Notes: generated by a model not told the origin, from the sequence alone. A DNA stretch of 64,000 nt from Pseudomonadota bacterium (GCA_021798575.1 JAJZGI010000003.1:1-64000), one strand, 5' to 3'. Shown: positions 1-8,187, counted from the first letter of the stretch. Made by a program: numbers and translations.

Positions 1-55
1 CTTCCAATTTGGCGCGATCCTTGGCGGTAACAGTAAATGTGATCCCATTGCGCAT
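1..55 (-). CDS. IS630-family transposase, N-terminal fragment (runs off window)
   Basis: From an ATG at 55 reading left, the protein begins MRNGITFTVTAKDRAKLE and runs off the window. This resembles the N-terminus of IS630-type transposases, where a short beta-like segment with T-V-[ST]-A-x-D-R-x-[RK]-L-E precedes the paired helix-turn-helix. The frame remains open for 11 codons upstream of the ATG, so the start is uncertain. The gene is transcribed away from flgH. Only 18 residues are visible, so another helix-turn-helix protein cannot be excluded. The DDE catalytic core would lie outside the window. Confidence 0.5.
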   Translation of the reverse strand, partial: MRNGITFTVTAKDRAKLE

Positions 56-110
56 CCCCAAGACTTGCACACCCAAGGCATGGGGGGAATCCTAAGCAGG
101 ACTCAAATGT
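1..110 (-). mobile_element. Edge of an IS630-type insertion sequence interrupting flgH
   Basis: The left edge does not continue the FlgH reading frame: the flgH frame meets a stop at 93-95. Instead the minus strand opens what looks like the start of an IS630-family transposase (next entry). The element therefore seems to enter from the left, and its end lies between about 92 and 126. IS630 elements insert at TA; TA dinucleotides occur at 110-111, 118-119 and 125-126, and I cannot tell which one is the junction. The other end lies outside the window. The call rests on about 18 residues plus the loss of the flgH 5' half, so it is moderate. Confidence 0.5.
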
Positions 111-473
111 ATGATTTTATCCACTAGTTTCGCGCCCAACATCGGCACCACGTCAGACCAGGAATATAACGGCGCGGGCTCGGCCGCCGCCTCGAACGAT
201 ATCTCCGGCCAGGTCGAGGCGGTGATCACAGATGTGGACCCCAACGGCACGCTCGCACTCTCGGGCCAGACGAATGTGAACATCAACGGCAACGTCACCA
301 GCGTGGTGGTAACCGGCTATGCCAGTCCGGATGACGTGACTGCCAACAGCACCATCAGCTCCAACAATGTGGCGGACATGAACGTGCAATATGTCGGCGT
401 CGGGCCGATCACCGGCGGCGCGCACACAGTTCCGTGGCTGCAACAAATCCTCAACCGGGTCTCGCCGTTTTGA
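111..473 (+). pseudogene. flgH: flgH remnant: C-terminal half of flagellar L-ring protein
   Basis: The 120 readable codons match the C-terminal half of FlgH, the outer-membrane L-ring lipoprotein around the flagellar rod. The segment has the family's V-x-D-V-x-P-N-G-x-L strand (about residues 38-49), the G-x-[AV]-x-P-x-D-[IV] and N-[ST]-x-[SD]-S motifs, and ends in the usual V-S-P-F. FlgH is normally about 220-250 residues, so the lipoprotein signal and first half are missing. An in-frame TAA at 93-95 and transposase-like sequence upstream suggest an IS cut the gene. The ATG at 111 is probably not a real start. flgI follows after 20 bases. The full ring protein cannot be made from this copy. 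Confidence 0.75.
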
Positions 474-493
474 GCGGCCTGCGGGAAGAGGGT

Positions 494-1591
494 TTGCTCT
501 GGCGCGCGCTGGCAAGCGTGATGCTGCTGGCACTGGCGCATGTGGCGCGGGCGGATACCACCACGATCGGCCAGATCGTCACCGTGGCGGGCGCGCCGAC
601 CAACCAGCTCTATGGCTATGGGCTGGTGGTGGGCCTGCCCGGCACGGGCGACCAAACAACCGAGGTGCCCTATACGCAGCAAAGCATCCTAAACATGCTG
701 CGCAATATGGGTATCGCACTGCCCAACGTCACCTCGATGCAGCCTAATGACGTCGCCGCCGTCATGGTCACGGCGGAGGTCTCCGCCTTTGCTACGGCGG
801 GGCAGCATGTGGATGTCACGGTCTCGGCCTTTGGCAATGCCGCCTCGCTCGCCGGCGGCGTGCTGCTGCCCACACCGTTGCGGGGCGGCAATGGTGTGGT
901 CTATGCCCAGGCGCAGGGGCCGCTGCTGGTGAGCGGCTTTGCCAGTAGCGCCGGCGGCACCTCAACGAGCGTGAACGTGCCCACCGTCGGCTCCCTGCCC
1001 GGTGGCGCGATCATCGCCAATACCATTCCTGCCAGCTACACCATGAACGGCCTGAGCGGCCTGCTCCTGGACACACCCGGCTTCCAGGCGGCGCAGCAGA
1101 TCACCGATGTCATCAACGCCGCCTATGGCGCGGATACCGCAACCGCGGTCTCCCCCGCTGAGGTGGATGTGAACGCGAATGGTGTCGCCCCCATGCGCTT
1201 CATGTCCGGCGTTCTGGCGCTGCCCATCACGCCGCCCGCACAGGCACCCACCATCATCGTGGACGCGCAGAGCGGCACCATCGTCATGAACGCCGGGGTC
1301 ACGCTCGGCCCCGCCGTGGTGAGCCACGGTGACCTCACGGTGAATATCCAAACCCTAACGGGCGTGAGCCAGCCGGGGGCGCTCAGCAATGGCACCACCG
1401 TGGCGGTGCAGAACACCGCCGTTAACGCCAAACAGCCCAAGGCCGATGTCATCAGCCTGCCGCGCGCGGCCACGCTGCAGGATGTCGCGGCGGCGCTGAA
1501 TGCGGTGGGCGCCACGCCATCGGACCTCATCGCGATCATCGAAGCGTTGAAGCAGGTGGGCGCGATCAACGGCACGATCAAGGTGATCTGA
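494..1591 (+). CDS. flgI: Flagellar P-ring protein FlgI
   Basis: FlgI forms the periplasmic P-ring that bushes the rod in the peptidoglycan layer. The mature part opens D-T-T-T-I-G-Q-I and contains the family's Y-G-Y-G-L-V-V-G-L-x-G-T-G-D signature (about residues 41-54) and the Q-S-I-x-N-M-L-R-N-M-G segment. I choose TTG at 494: a GGAAGAGGG ribosome site sits just upstream (484-492), and this start gives a signal peptide (LLWRALASVMLLALAHVARA) and 365 residues, the usual length. An in-frame ATG at 434 would overlap flgH by 40 bases with no ribosome site, and the ATG at 521 leaves too short a signal. The stop overlaps the flgJ start (TGATG). It looks intact. Confidence 0.93.
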   Translation: MLWRALASVMLLALAHVARADTTTIGQIVTVAGAPTNQLYGYGLVVGLPGTGDQTTEVPYTQQSILNMLRNMGIALPNVTSMQPNDVAAVMVTAEVSAFATAGQHVDVTVSAFGNAASLAGGVLLPTPLRGGNGVVYAQAQGPLLVSGFASSAGGTSTSVNVPTVGSLPGGAIIANTIPASYTMNGLSGLLLDTPGFQAAQQITDVINAAYGADTATAVSPAEVDVNANGVAPMRFMSGVLALPITPPAQAPTIIVDAQSGTIVMNAGVTLGPAVVSHGDLTVNIQTLTGVSQPGALSNGTTVAVQNTAVNAKQPKADVISLPRAATLQDVAAALNAVGATPSDLIAIIEALKQVGAINGTIKVI

Positions 1592-2511
1592 TGCTGACCC
1601 AGGCCCTGAAAAACCTCGCGCCGCCTGCGCCGGAAAAATCCGCGCTCACCGCCACGGTAGGGCATATGGAGGGGATGCTCTGGTATGAAATGCTGAGCGA
1701 AATGAACAAGAGTGGCTTCAGCGCGGACGCACTGGGCACCGGCGGCGACAATTTCCAGAGCATGTTTTTGTGGAACGTCGCGCAGCATGATTTCGGCAAA
1801 TATGATTCATCACTCACCGACGCCATGCTGCGCCAGGTCGGTGGCCAGCCCGATGCAGCGGCCAGCGTCGCGCCCGGCGCGCCAGCGGCGCTACCCGACC
1901 TGCCAGGAATTTTGCTCCAGGCGGTGCAGCAGGGCGGCAACGCGGCGGCCATTGGTCCGCAGGTCGTCACCGCGCCGTCCGCCGCTCCGGCGGCATCATC
2001 CTCGCCCGCACATATGCTGCTCCAGGCCGAGAACTTCGGAAAAACGATCTGGCCGCAGCTTAAAGCGGCGGCGCAATTTTTGGGCGTGCCCGCTGTCGCC
2101 CTGCTGGCGCAGACCGCGCTGGAGACCGGGTGGGGGAGCGCGATGCCCGGGCATAATCTGTTCGGCATCAAGGCCACGGATGGCCAGGTCGGCACGCTGC
2201 GCGCCACGCACGAGATGATCGATGGCGTATTAACGCCGCAGACCGCGAGCTTCAGGGATTATCCGAGCATCGTGGCCAGCGTGGCGGATTATGTCCAGCA
2301 GATTCAGGCGGGTTTTCCCGCCGCCGCCGGGCAGCGCAGCGTGCAGGGCTTCGCGCAGGCGTTGCAGCAGGGCGGCTATGCCACGGATACAAACTACGCT
2401 GAAAAAATCGTCCATATTTCGCAGTCCCCGATGATGGCGCAGGTGCTCCAGGCCATTAGCGCCGCACCGCCGCCTACCCCGTCCACAACCAACCCCACAG
2501 GTGCATCATGA
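1591..2511 (+). CDS. flgJ: FlgJ: rod cap with peptidoglycan-hydrolase domain
   Basis: This 306-residue protein has the two-part FlgJ plan. Residues about 20-90 are the rod-binding/capping domain (M-L-W-Y-E-M-L-x-E-M). After a Pro/Ala-rich linker, residues about 145-290 are a glucosaminidase (GH73) domain. The latter shows A-Q-T-A-L-E-T-G-W-G with the likely catalytic Glu, H-N-L-F-G-I-K, and the F-R-x-Y-x-S tract. FlgJ caps the growing rod and cuts peptidoglycan so the rod can cross it. Many alphaproteobacteria have single-domain FlgJ, so the hydrolase-bearing form is worth noting. The start overlaps the flgI stop by one base and the end overlaps flgK (ATGA), indicating translational coupling. 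Confidence 0.9.
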   Translation: MLTQALKNLAPPAPEKSALTATVGHMEGMLWYEMLSEMNKSGFSADALGTGGDNFQSMFLWNVAQHDFGKYDSSLTDAMLRQVGGQPDAAASVAPGAPAALPDLPGILLQAVQQGGNAAAIGPQVVTAPSAAPAASSSPAHMLLQAENFGKTIWPQLKAAAQFLGVPAVALLAQTALETGWGSAMPGHNLFGIKATDGQVGTLRATHEMIDGVLTPQTASFRDYPSIVASVADYVQQIQAGFPAAAGQRSVQGFAQALQQGGYATDTNYAEKIVHISQSPMMAQVLQAISAAPPPTPSTTNPTGAS

Positions 2512-4445
2512 GCGGCATCTCCGGCGCGATCAACACGGCTTTGAGCGGCCTAACCTTGTTCGAGGCCGGGATCGCCACCGTTTCCAACAATCTGGCCAAC
2601 CAGTCCACGCCCGGCTATTCGGTGGAGACGGTGAATGCTTCCACCAGCGCCAGCCCGGCCGGGCAGCCCGGCGCCGGGGTGCAGGCGCCGCAGATCATCC
2701 AGGCCAGCAACGGATTTGCTGCCGCCCTGCTACGCAGTGCGAATGCCAGCGCGCAGGCTGCTACCAACCAGGCCAATACGCTCACCACGCTCTCCAACGC
2801 GCTGACCAATAATGGCGACGTGCAGAGCGCCGTTAATCAGTTTTTCCAGGACATCAGCACGCTCGCCGCCAACCCCGCCAGCGCCGCGCAGCGCCAGACG
2901 GTGCTGGCCGATGCGCAGGTCGTCACCAGCAGCTTCCAGAGTGCCGCCGGGACCATCAATGGCGCGATCAACGGTAGTTCGCAAAATTTGCAGCAGAGCG
3001 TGAGCGCCGCGAACAACCTGCTGGGCCAGCTCGCCGCCATCAACCAGGGGCTGCGCCTCGCACCCAACAGCCTCAGCTTGTTGGACCAACAACAGGCAGC
3101 GCTGAATACGCTCTCCAGCCTGCTGCCGGTCAATGCGCTGTCGCAGCCCAATGGCTCGGTGATCATCGCGACCGGCGGCACCGTGCTGCTCGACCAGAGT
3201 GGTGTCCAGCAAATTGCCGTCGTGCCCGGCGTTGGCAATAATGTGCCGCCCACCCTCACGGCGGGCAACAGCGCCACGCCGCTGAGCGCCGGCGAGGGTG
3301 ATGGCGCCATTGGTGCCGCGCTCTCCACCTGGCAGGCGGGCACCACGGCGCTACAAGGGCTGAACGCGCTCGCCGTCGTGTTCGCCGGCGGCGTGAACAC
3401 CGCGCAGGCGCAGGGGCTAACGCAAGCGGGCACGCCGGGCGGCGCGATCTTCTCGGTGCCAACCCCCAGCGTAACGGCGAGCCCCGGCAATACCGGCACC
3501 GCCGCGGTCACCGCGCAGATCAGCAACAGCAGCGCCCTGCCGACCGATGGCGGGCCGTTCCTGCTTTCTTACAGCACCGGCGGGTGGAGCGCGCTCGACC
3601 AGGCCAGCGGCATCACCTACAGCGGCAGCGGCACCCCGCCCAGTTTTGCGGGTATTACGCTCAACATCACGGGCGCTCCGGCCAATGGCGACCAGTTTTT
3701 GCTCAACCCCGCGCCAGGTGCCGCGACCGGGATCAGCGTCGCCGCGACCAGCGCGAGTGCGATCGCCGCTGCCGACCCGTACGTTGCCACCGCGGGTGTG
3801 CTGCATAGCAATGACGCGATCGTCAACAGCAATGCGGGCGCGCTCAACGCCGGGGGGGACAGCGTAACCGCCACGCCCGCCGCCGGGGCCGCCGTGGTCC
3901 CCGCCAGCTATTATGGCCAAAGCCTCCAAATAACGTTCACCTCGACCAGCGCCTACACGGTAGCCAGCACCGCCGCGCCGGGCACCGCCATCGCCACCGG
4001 CACGCTGAGTGCTGGGGCCACCAGCATCGCCGTGGCGTATCCCGCCGGGCCCGCCAGCGGCCAGTATTGGCAGTTACCCATCACCGGCACCCCGGCGGCG
4101 GGGGACAGTATAACCCTCACGCCCGGCGGCAGCGCCAGCGGCAGCAACGCGGCCCGCATGGCTTCACTCTGGACAGCGCCTAGCGCCACGACCGCGGGCA
4201 CGCTCCAACAGGCGATCGTGGGGTTTGGCACCGCGCTCGGGGCCAATGCGCAGCAGGCGCAGCAGCTCGCCAGCGCCGCCACCGGCCAGGTCACCACCGC
4301 CACCACCAATCTGCAAAACATCAGCGGTGTCTCCACGGACCAGCAGGCGGTGACGCTGACCAACTACCAGCAAGCCTATCAGGCCGCGGCGCAGGTGATC
4401 AGCACCGCGCACAGCATGTTCGAATCACTGTTGCAGGCCGTGTGA
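2508..4445 (+). CDS. flgK: Flagellar hook-associated protein 1 (FlgK)
   Basis: FlgK joins hook and filament. The N-terminus carries the rod/hook/HAP signature: S-G-I-x-x-A-I-N-T-A-L-S-G-L, then V-S-N-N-L-A-N-x-x-T-P-G-Y-S. The C-terminus (about residues 600-645) has the coiled-coil D0 half with Q-x-Y-Q-A-x-A-Q-V-I-S-T-A and ends E-S-L-L-Q-A-V, as in HAP1 proteins. At 645 residues it is within the HAP1 range. The variable middle (about 300-560) is rich in Ala, Gly, Ser and Thr and has few charged residues, common for surface-exposed flagellar parts of acidophiles. The start overlaps flgJ. flgL, often next, is not present; fliL follows. Confidence 0.9.
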   Translation: MSGISGAINTALSGLTLFEAGIATVSNNLANQSTPGYSVETVNASTSASPAGQPGAGVQAPQIIQASNGFAAALLRSANASAQAATNQANTLTTLSNALTNNGDVQSAVNQFFQDISTLAANPASAAQRQTVLADAQVVTSSFQSAAGTINGAINGSSQNLQQSVSAANNLLGQLAAINQGLRLAPNSLSLLDQQQAALNTLSSLLPVNALSQPNGSVIIATGGTVLLDQSGVQQIAVVPGVGNNVPPTLTAGNSATPLSAGEGDGAIGAALSTWQAGTTALQGLNALAVVFAGGVNTAQAQGLTQAGTPGGAIFSVPTPSVTASPGNTGTAAVTAQISNSSALPTDGGPFLLSYSTGGWSALDQASGITYSGSGTPPSFAGITLNITGAPANGDQFLLNPAPGAATGISVAATSASAIAAADPYVATAGVLHSNDAIVNSNAGALNAGGDSVTATPAAGAAVVPASYYGQSLQITFTSTSAYTVASTAAPGTAIATGTLSAGATSIAVAYPAGPASGQYWQLPITGTPAAGDSITLTPGGSASGSNAARMASLWTAPSATTAGTLQQAIVGFGTALGANAQQAQQLASAATGQVTTATTNLQNISGVSTDQQAVTLTNYQQAYQAAAQVISTAHSMFESLLQAV

Positions 4446-4473
4446 GCTTGCCTATTTCCGGAGCCTTCTGAAA

Positions 4474-4928
4474 ATGAAAAAATCATTTTGTTTGTCGCCA
4501 TCGGCGTGGTGGTGCTGGGCGGGGCGGGTGGTTTCTATGCCTGGTTCACGCTGCACCACAAGCCGCCCAAGGTTACGGTTGCGGCGCCAAAACCCATTCT
4601 GTTCGCCGCCGTTGCAAATGTCGTGGTGAGCGTGCCGGACAACACGGGCGATCCGCCCTCCGCCTTCGTACAATTCGCCGTAGAATTCGCCACGACGGAC
4701 CCTGATGCACTAACCGCTTTTGCTGGCGTCCAGCCGATCATCAAATCCCAGATCATCACCCTTTTGATGAACGAGACGGGCGCATCGCTGCAAAATGCGG
4801 CCAACCGCGCATCGCTCACCCAAAATTGCCTGAAGGACGCCAACGAGGTGCTGGCCCATAGCGCCAGTTACACTGCGCCCAGGGCGTTTACCGCCGCCTA
4901 CATCACCAATCTCGTCGTGCAGGACTAG
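4474..4928 (+). CDS. fliL: FliL, flagellar basal-body protein, with apparent frameshift at the start
   Basis: The main frame from TTG at 4488 encodes an inner-membrane helix (F-V-A-I-G-V-V-V-L-G-G-A-G-G-F-Y-A-W-F) and a periplasmic FliL domain to residue 146. FliL supports the stator around the motor. The only good start is ATG at 4474, about 10 bases after a GGAG site at 4460-4463, but it reads ATG AAA AAA TCA and is out of frame. One extra A in the A6 run (4477-4482) would give the normal opening M-K-K-I-I-L-F-V-A-I-G. So a base is missing here through mutation or sequencing error, slippage restores the frame, or translation starts weakly at TTG 4488. It sits between flgK and fliO. Confidence 0.8.
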
Positions 4929-4931
4929 AAC

Positions 4932-5207
4932 ATGGGTAGCCCCGGCCTCGCCATGCTCGTATCGTCGTTGGGCTCGCTCGCGGTTATTTTCGCGGTGCTG
5001 TTTGGCGTGGCGTTTGCGCTCCGGCGGCTGCGTGGCACTGGCTGGGGGCAGCGCGCTGGCGCATCATTGCCGATCAGCGTCATCGCCTCGCGCTCGCTGG
5101 GCGGCCAAAACATGCTCGTCATCGCGCAGGCTGAGGGCCAGCGTTTTCTCATCGGGGTGAGCCGCGCCGGAATCGCCTCCATCGGGCGGCTGGATTCCCA
5201 TGAATAG
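4932..5207 (+). CDS. fliO: FliO, flagellar type III export component
   Basis: This small protein (91 residues) has one N-terminal membrane helix (about residues 5-28), then R-R-L-R and a short cytoplasmic domain with L-P-I-S-V-I-A-S-R-S-L-G-G-Q-N-M-L-V-I. That is the FliO pattern of a beta-rich region that begins by fixing 'r-slg' and contains a hydrophobic L-V-I strand. FliO helps FliP assemble in the export gate. It lies 3 bases after fliL and its stop overlaps the fliP start. The family is short and divergent, so position next to fliP is a large part of the evidence. Confidence 0.82.
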   Translation: MGSPGLAMLVSSLGSLAVIFAVLFGVAFALRRLRGTGWGQRAGASLPISVIASRSLGGQNMLVIAQAEGQRFLIGVSRAGIASIGRLDSHE

Positions 5208-5961
5208 GCTGAAACATCTCGCCTGCATCTTGTCATGCGCGGCCGTTCTGCTCGCCCTGGCTGCGCCCGGCGCCTGCGCGGCGACTACCGGGCTGGCGCT
5301 GCTGAGTGAGGTGGCGGGGCCCGGCGGCCAGAGCTACTCGCTGAATGTGCAGACCCTGCTCGTCATCACCGGGCTCGCCTTTCTGCCGGGTATTCTGCTG
5401 CTGATGACCGCCTTCACGCGGATCATCATCGTGCTCTCGGTGCTGCGCCAGGCGCTGGGGCTGCAAAACACGCCGCCCAACATGGTGCTGGCCGCCCTCG
5501 CCCTGGCGATGACCGTGTTCGTGATGCAGAACGTCATCCGGCAGGAACAAACCGCCGCGCTGACACCCTATCTCGCCGGGCAGATCAGCTTCAACCAGGC
5601 GATGCTGGCGGCAAAACCACCCATCCAGAATTTCATGCTGGCACAAACCCGAAAGGCGCCCCTGCATCTCTTCGTGGATCTGAGCGGCGAAAAATACGCC
5701 ACGCCCAAAGCCGTGCCGCTCACCGTGCTCGTGCCCGCTTTCGCCACCTCCGAGCTGGAAACCGCCTTCCAGATCGGCTTCCTGATCTATATCCCCTTCG
5801 TATTGATCGACCTCGCGGTCGCCTCGGTCCTGATGTCGCTGGGCATGATCATGGTGTCTCCCACGCTCATCTCCCTGCCGCTCAAACTGCTCATGTTTGT
5901 CTCCATCCATGGGTGGGTGCTGGTCCTGGGCACGCTGGCAACCAGCTTTTCCACCCATTGA
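5200..5961 (+). CDS. fliP: FliP, flagellar export gate protein
   Basis: FliP forms the core of the FliPQR export gate with FliQ and FliR. The protein has a cleavable signal (to about A-C-A-A at residue 28), as FliP does. It then shows L-P-G-I-L-L-L-M-T-A-F-T-R-I-I-I-V and L-R-Q-A-L-G-L-Q-x-x-P-P-N, two FliP signatures. Near the C-terminus come Q-I-G-F-L-I-Y-I-P-F-V-L-I-D and M-M-V/I-S-P-type motifs. Length is 253 residues, typical. The ATG at 5200 overlaps the fliO stop. fliQ follows after 18 bases. The gene looks intact, in contrast to flgH and fliL. Confidence 0.95.
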   Translation: MNRLKHLACILSCAAVLLALAAPGACAATTGLALLSEVAGPGGQSYSLNVQTLLVITGLAFLPGILLLMTAFTRIIIVLSVLRQALGLQNTPPNMVLAALALAMTVFVMQNVIRQEQTAALTPYLAGQISFNQAMLAAKPPIQNFMLAQTRKAPLHLFVDLSGEKYATPKAVPLTVLVPAFATSELETAFQIGFLIYIPFVLIDLAVASVLMSLGMIMVSPTLISLPLKLLMFVSIHGWVLVLGTLATSFSTH

Positions 5962-5979
5962 TTCCGGCGGAGACGTGCC

Positions 5980-6252
5980 ATGCCGCTCTATCTTCAGCTT
6001 CTGCATGAAGCACTCGCCACCGAGGTTTCCGCCATCACGCCGATCATCCTCATCCTCCTGTCCATCGGGCTCATAACCGCGGTTCTCCAATCCGCGCTGC
6101 AAATCGAGGACGCGACCTTCAGCCTCCTGCCAAAAACCTTCGCGATGATCGCCGTCGGTCTGTTCGGCGGGTTCGGCGCGATGCGGAGTTTTCAAAATCT
6201 GGCCATCATATTCATCTCGCACGCGCCCATGCTCGTGCGCCAAAACTGGTGA
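5980..6252 (+). CDS. fliQ: FliQ, flagellar export gate protein
   Basis: A 90-residue protein with two hydrophobic helices (about 17-37 and 51-70) in the helical-hairpin arrangement of FliQ. The family's L-Q-x-A-L-Q-I-x-[ED]-x-T-[FL]-S-F/L-x-P-K motif appears as Q-S-A-L-Q-I-E-D-A-T-F-S-L-L-P-K. FliQ packs around FliP and FliR in the secretion pore. It sits between fliP and fliR in the usual order, with 6 bases before fliR. Confidence 0.93.
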   Translation: MPLYLQLLHEALATEVSAITPIILILLSIGLITAVLQSALQIEDATFSLLPKTFAMIAVGLFGGFGAMRSFQNLAIIFISHAPMLVRQNW

Positions 6253-6258
6253 GCGGCC

Positions 6259-7023
6259 ATGCCGATCAACCCGCCGCAAATTCTGTTGTGGTTGGGCCAT
6301 TTTTTATGGCCGTTTCTACGCGTGACCGGCCTGTTCCTCACCGCGCCGGTCTATGGCTCGCAGATGGTGCCTCCGGTTATCAAGGCGGTGATGGCGGCAG
6401 CACTCGCAGCGGCACTCGCGGTATGGCTGCCGGAGCTGCCTGCATTCCCGCTGGACCCGCTCAGCGCCATCTATATGGGGCTAACTCAGATCATCTATGG
6501 CGCGATGCTGGGCATGGTCATGCAGATCATCATCTCCGCCGTCGCCTGCGCAGGCGAGATGGCCGGGCTCGCCATGGGGCTCAGCTTCGCGGAGCTGCAA
6601 TTTCGGGAATCTCCAGGTGTGACACCGGTCCTCTACGATATCATGTTGTGGGCCGGGTTGTTGGGCTTCATGGCCGCCGGTGGGCCCGTCTGGGTGTTCG
6701 CGGCGCTGGCCCACTCCTTCAACCATGGCGTCGGCCTGCCCGGCTTTGGTGCGTGGGGGCTGCTGGCTTCGATGGGCGGCACCCTGTTCAGCGCTGCCCT
6801 GGGGCTCGCTTTGCCGGTTCTGGCGGTCTCGCTCTGCGTTAATCTCACCGTCGGCATCACCACGGTCTTTGCCCCACAGATGAACCTGCTCAGCATCGGC
6901 TTTCCCCTGCTGATCATGGCCGGGCTGTGGATGATGGCGGATACCATGTTCTACGCCGGTGATGTTGTGCACCACCTCATGCTCGGCGGCATGCGCACCA
7001 TCAGCCTCATCCTGCATGGCTGA
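6259..7023 (+). CDS. fliR: FliR, flagellar export gate protein
   Basis: This integral membrane protein of 254 residues has about six hydrophobic segments and the FliR family pattern: F-L-R-V-T-G-L-F-L-T-A-P at the N-terminus, then a G-x-x-M-x-x-x-x-x-x-A segment around residues 75-105 with Glu in A-G-E-M-A-G-L. FliR completes the FliP-FliQ-FliR export gate. The ATG at 6259 follows fliQ closely. The last codons overlap the flhB start at 7016, so fliR and flhB are probably translationally coupled. No lesion is seen. Confidence 0.93.
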   Translation: MPINPPQILLWLGHFLWPFLRVTGLFLTAPVYGSQMVPPVIKAVMAAALAAALAVWLPELPAFPLDPLSAIYMGLTQIIYGAMLGMVMQIIISAVACAGEMAGLAMGLSFAELQFRESPGVTPVLYDIMLWAGLLGFMAAGGPVWVFAALAHSFNHGVGLPGFGAWGLLASMGGTLFSAALGLALPVLAVSLCVNLTVGITTVFAPQMNLLSIGFPLLIMAGLWMMADTMFYAGDVVHHLMLGGMRTISLILHG

Positions 7024-8122
7024 GGGTAGCGGGGAGGAGAAACGCCACGCCCCGTCGCAGCGTCGGCTGCGCCAGGCGGCCGAGCGCGGGGACGCCGCGC
7101 GATCCGTGGATCTCCCAAAGGCCGCCGTCGTCGTCGGCATGACAGCCCTGGCGCTGGGTGCTGCGGCCGGGTTGGGCGCGCAGGTGCAGGCCTACTGTGC
7201 GGCATGGCTGAGCGAGGTTGGCACCGCCCCCGTTGCCGCCGCCGCCGGCTGGGCAGGCGCGCTCGCGGCGCTGTTCGGCCCGCTGCTATTCCTCATCGCC
7301 GCCATCGCGTTCATAGGCAGCCTGCTCCTGGGCGGCTGGGTGTTCAGCCTCGGCCTGTTGAAGCCGGATCTCAGCAAGCTGCTCCCATCCCACGGGCTGG
7401 GGCAGATCATCTCCCAAACCGGCATGACAGACACCGCCAAGGCCTTTCTGAAATTTCTCCTCATCGGCGGGGTGGGGGCGATGCTCATCGTGGCGCACGG
7501 CGCGCAGTTCGCCGCGCTGGCCGGCACGGCGCACGCCCATGCTGGGCCGGTGGTGGCGCTGGTGCTCCGCATCCTGGCCAGCATCGCCCTGGTGTTGTGC
7601 GTGTTGGCGGCGGGCGATGCGGGGCTGCAATTCTGGCTGCACCGAAAAAAGCTGCGCATGACGGACAATGAGGTCCGCGACGAGATGAAGGACGCAGCGG
7701 GCAACCCCCATGTGCGCTCGCGCCAGCGCATGTTGGCCCGCAAACTGGCCCGCGCCCGCCAGATGCACCGCATTGTCGAGGCCTCGGTCATCGTGACCAA
7801 CCCCACGCATTTCGCCGTGGCCATCCGCTACCGGCGCGGGGTGGACCGTGCGCCGCTCCTGCTGGCCAAGGGGGCGGGGCTGTTAGCCCAAGAGATCCTA
7901 AGCCGGGGCCGCGCGCTGGGGATCCCCGTGGTGGAGGCGCCGCCGCTGGCCCGCGCGGTGTACCGCCATGTTGAGCCGGACGAGCCGATACCCGTGGCGC
8001 TGTACCGCGCCTGCGCCGAGGTGCTGGCCTATGTCTGGAAGATGCAGCGTTGGCGGGCCCAGGGCGGGCCACGCCCAATGGTGCCGAAGGTGCAGGGCGG
8101 CGAGATAGAGATGCGCAGTTAG
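7016..8122 (+). CDS. flhB: FlhB, flagellar export switch protein
   Basis: FlhB controls the change of export substrate from hook to filament proteins. The start at 7016 gives the family opening M-A-E-G-S-G-E-E-K; the frame extends upstream but that part overlaps fliR in another frame and lacks FlhB character. Four membrane helices lie at about residues 35-55, 85-112, 145-165 and 178-200. The cytoplasmic tail carries the self-cleavage motif N-P-T-H at about 262-265. Length is 368 residues, normal. The C-terminal tail after the cleavage domain is Arg- and Gly-rich. It is the last gene of the flagellar run; no clear terminator follows before the tRNA promoter. Confidence 0.94.
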   Translation: MAEGSGEEKRHAPSQRRLRQAAERGDAARSVDLPKAAVVVGMTALALGAAAGLGAQVQAYCAAWLSEVGTAPVAAAAGWAGALAALFGPLLFLIAAIAFIGSLLLGGWVFSLGLLKPDLSKLLPSHGLGQIISQTGMTDTAKAFLKFLLIGGVGAMLIVAHGAQFAALAGTAHAHAGPVVALVLRILASIALVLCVLAAGDAGLQFWLHRKKLRMTDNEVRDEMKDAAGNPHVRSRQRMLARKLARARQMHRIVEASVIVTNPTHFAVAIRYRRGVDRAPLLLAKGAGLLAQEILSRGRALGIPVVEAPPLARAVYRHVEPDEPIPVALYRACAEVLAYVWKMQRWRAQGGPRPMVPKVQGGEIEMRS

Positions 8123-8145
8123 CCCATCTGACACACCAGCCTTGC

Positions 8146-8175
8146 TTGCGCAGCCCCCAGGGCAACCCCTATACA
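8146..8175 (+). promoter_or_regulatory. Promoter of tRNA-Leu
   Basis: A -35-like TTGCGC (8146-8151) and a -10-like TATACA (8170-8175) are separated by 18 bases and end 12 bases before the mature tRNA 5' end. This position fits transcription of the tRNA as its own unit. Prediction is by eye only. Confidence 0.5.
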
Positions 8176-8187
8176 GCGCAGCGGCGC

